Shown in pieces: positions 63,438 through 64,000 of a stretch of 64,000 bases of DNA. Position numbers and translations under genes: made by a program. The notes below the pieces were generated by a model that was not told the DNA's origin, searched no databases, and saw only the letters and a program-made list of their open reading frames with translations. Positions within the stretch are counted from its first letter, which is position 1. The number at the start of each line of letters is the position of its first letter. This DNA is from Kurthia senegalensis (lineage in GTDB: Bacteria; Bacillota; Bacilli; Bacillales_A; Planococcaceae): NCBI RefSeq assembly GCF_000285595.1, contig NZ_HE611070.1, forward strand, positions 4,933 to 68,932. Direction: 5' to 3'.

Positions 63438-64000
63438 TTAATTTGAAGATGTTGTCGTAGATGTTGTTGTATCATCTGTCGCTGTTAATTTATTTTCAAT
63501 TTTGTAATCTGCTTCAAGTTCAGATAACCAAGTTGAATAATTGCTATTTAGTTGCTCAGTTACATACGCTTCACGTACTTTATCTTTCACGCTTGCATAT
63601 GTTGCTTCTTTCGCAGCTTTAACACCTGTTACTTTAATAATGTGGTAACCGTATGAAGATTTAACAGGATCGCTAACTTCGCCTTTTTTCATAGAGAATG
63701 CTGCTTCAGCAAAGTCTTCATCCATCGATGTTTTTTCAAAATAGCCTAAGTTACCGCCATCGCTAGAGTTGCTCGTATCTGTTGAGTATTTTTTAGCGAG
63801 TTTATCCCAATTGCCGCCATCATCTAAAAGTTTTTAACTTTCGTAGCAGTCGCTTTATCTTCTACTAAGATGTGGCTTGCTTTCACTTGTTTCGCTGTAT
63901 CGTACGTATCTTTATTTTCTTTAAAGTATGCTTTTAACTTCGCATCTGTAATGTTTAATGTTGGTTCCATTAGTTTTTTCGTTTGGATGTATGTTTTGAT
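63438..64000 (-). pseudogene. prsA: Foldase PrsA, 3' part, with a frameshift
   Basis: PrsA is a lipoprotein peptidyl-prolyl isomerase that folds secreted proteins outside the membrane. The gene is cut by the window end. Seen: the end of the N-terminal chaperone region, then the parvulin domain from VKASHILVEDKATA through LAKKYSTDTSNSSDGG and SYGYHIIKVTG, and the threonine/serine-rich tail. The frame is broken at about 63824-63836: the upstream frame reads KVKNF and stops, and the downstream frame resumes as LDDGGNWDKL. One missing T in a short T run explains it. Since PrsA is usually needed, a sequencing error is as likely as a real mutation. Confidence 0.88.

Overview
The window is a chromosomal stretch from a low-GC Gram-positive bacterium of the order Bacillales. 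Gene order follows the Bacillus-type block ctsR-mcsA-mcsB-clpC-radA ... rpoB-rpoC-str-S10-spc-alpha-ecfAAT-truA-rplM-rpsI, almost all on the minus strand. Ribosomal proteins S14, L33 and L36 are zinc-finger types. disA, cysE, map and rplGB (ybxF) are absent as intact genes from their usual places; the last two appear to survive as decayed relics. sigH is kept. Together with the HemAT, CtsR/McsA/McsB and Liv genes this suggests a motile, possibly non-sporulating member of the Planococcaceae/Caryophanaceae (Kurthia-like). The genus is my inference and was not tested.

Layout, read in the direction of transcription (high to low coordinates). 63.4-64.0 kb: 3' part of prsA, with a frameshift. 62.9-63.4 kb: gene-free, full of hairpins. 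62.3-62.9 kb: a methyltransferase. 57.2-61.8 kb: a branched-chain amino-acid ABC transporter (livJ, then livHMGF). 55.1-57.1 kb: an aldehyde dehydrogenase plus its DUF779 partner. 54.5-55.0 kb: an acyl-CoA thioesterase. 50.9-54.5 kb: the only plus-strand island (a small membrane peptide, corA, the HemAT aerotaxis receptor with a SigD-like promoter, a histidine phosphatase). 46.2-50.8 kb: the CtsR-controlled clpC operon. 40.9-46.2 kb: radA, a PIN/TRAM protein, ispD, ispF, gltX. 36.4-40.8 kb: T-box, cysS, mrnC, rlmB, rae1, sigH. 1-36.3 kb: rpmG-secE-nusG, rplKAJL, rsmC-like, rpoBC, the str, S10, spc and alpha ribosomal blocks, the ECF transporter module, truA, rplM and rpsI.

The genes mainly build and supply the translation and transcription machinery. 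Many units carry RNA leaders that fit feedback control by ribosomal proteins: L13, S10, L10, two L1-type sites, and an element just after rplQ in the position of the known L17 downstream element. Several sigma-A promoters with 17-nt spacers could be read directly.

I did not find a defence system, prophage, insertion sequence, CRISPR array, tRNA or rRNA. The most interesting signals are the two gene relics inside otherwise conserved ribosomal operons, the paired L1-like sites, the element after rplQ, and the structured gene-free region downstream of prsA.
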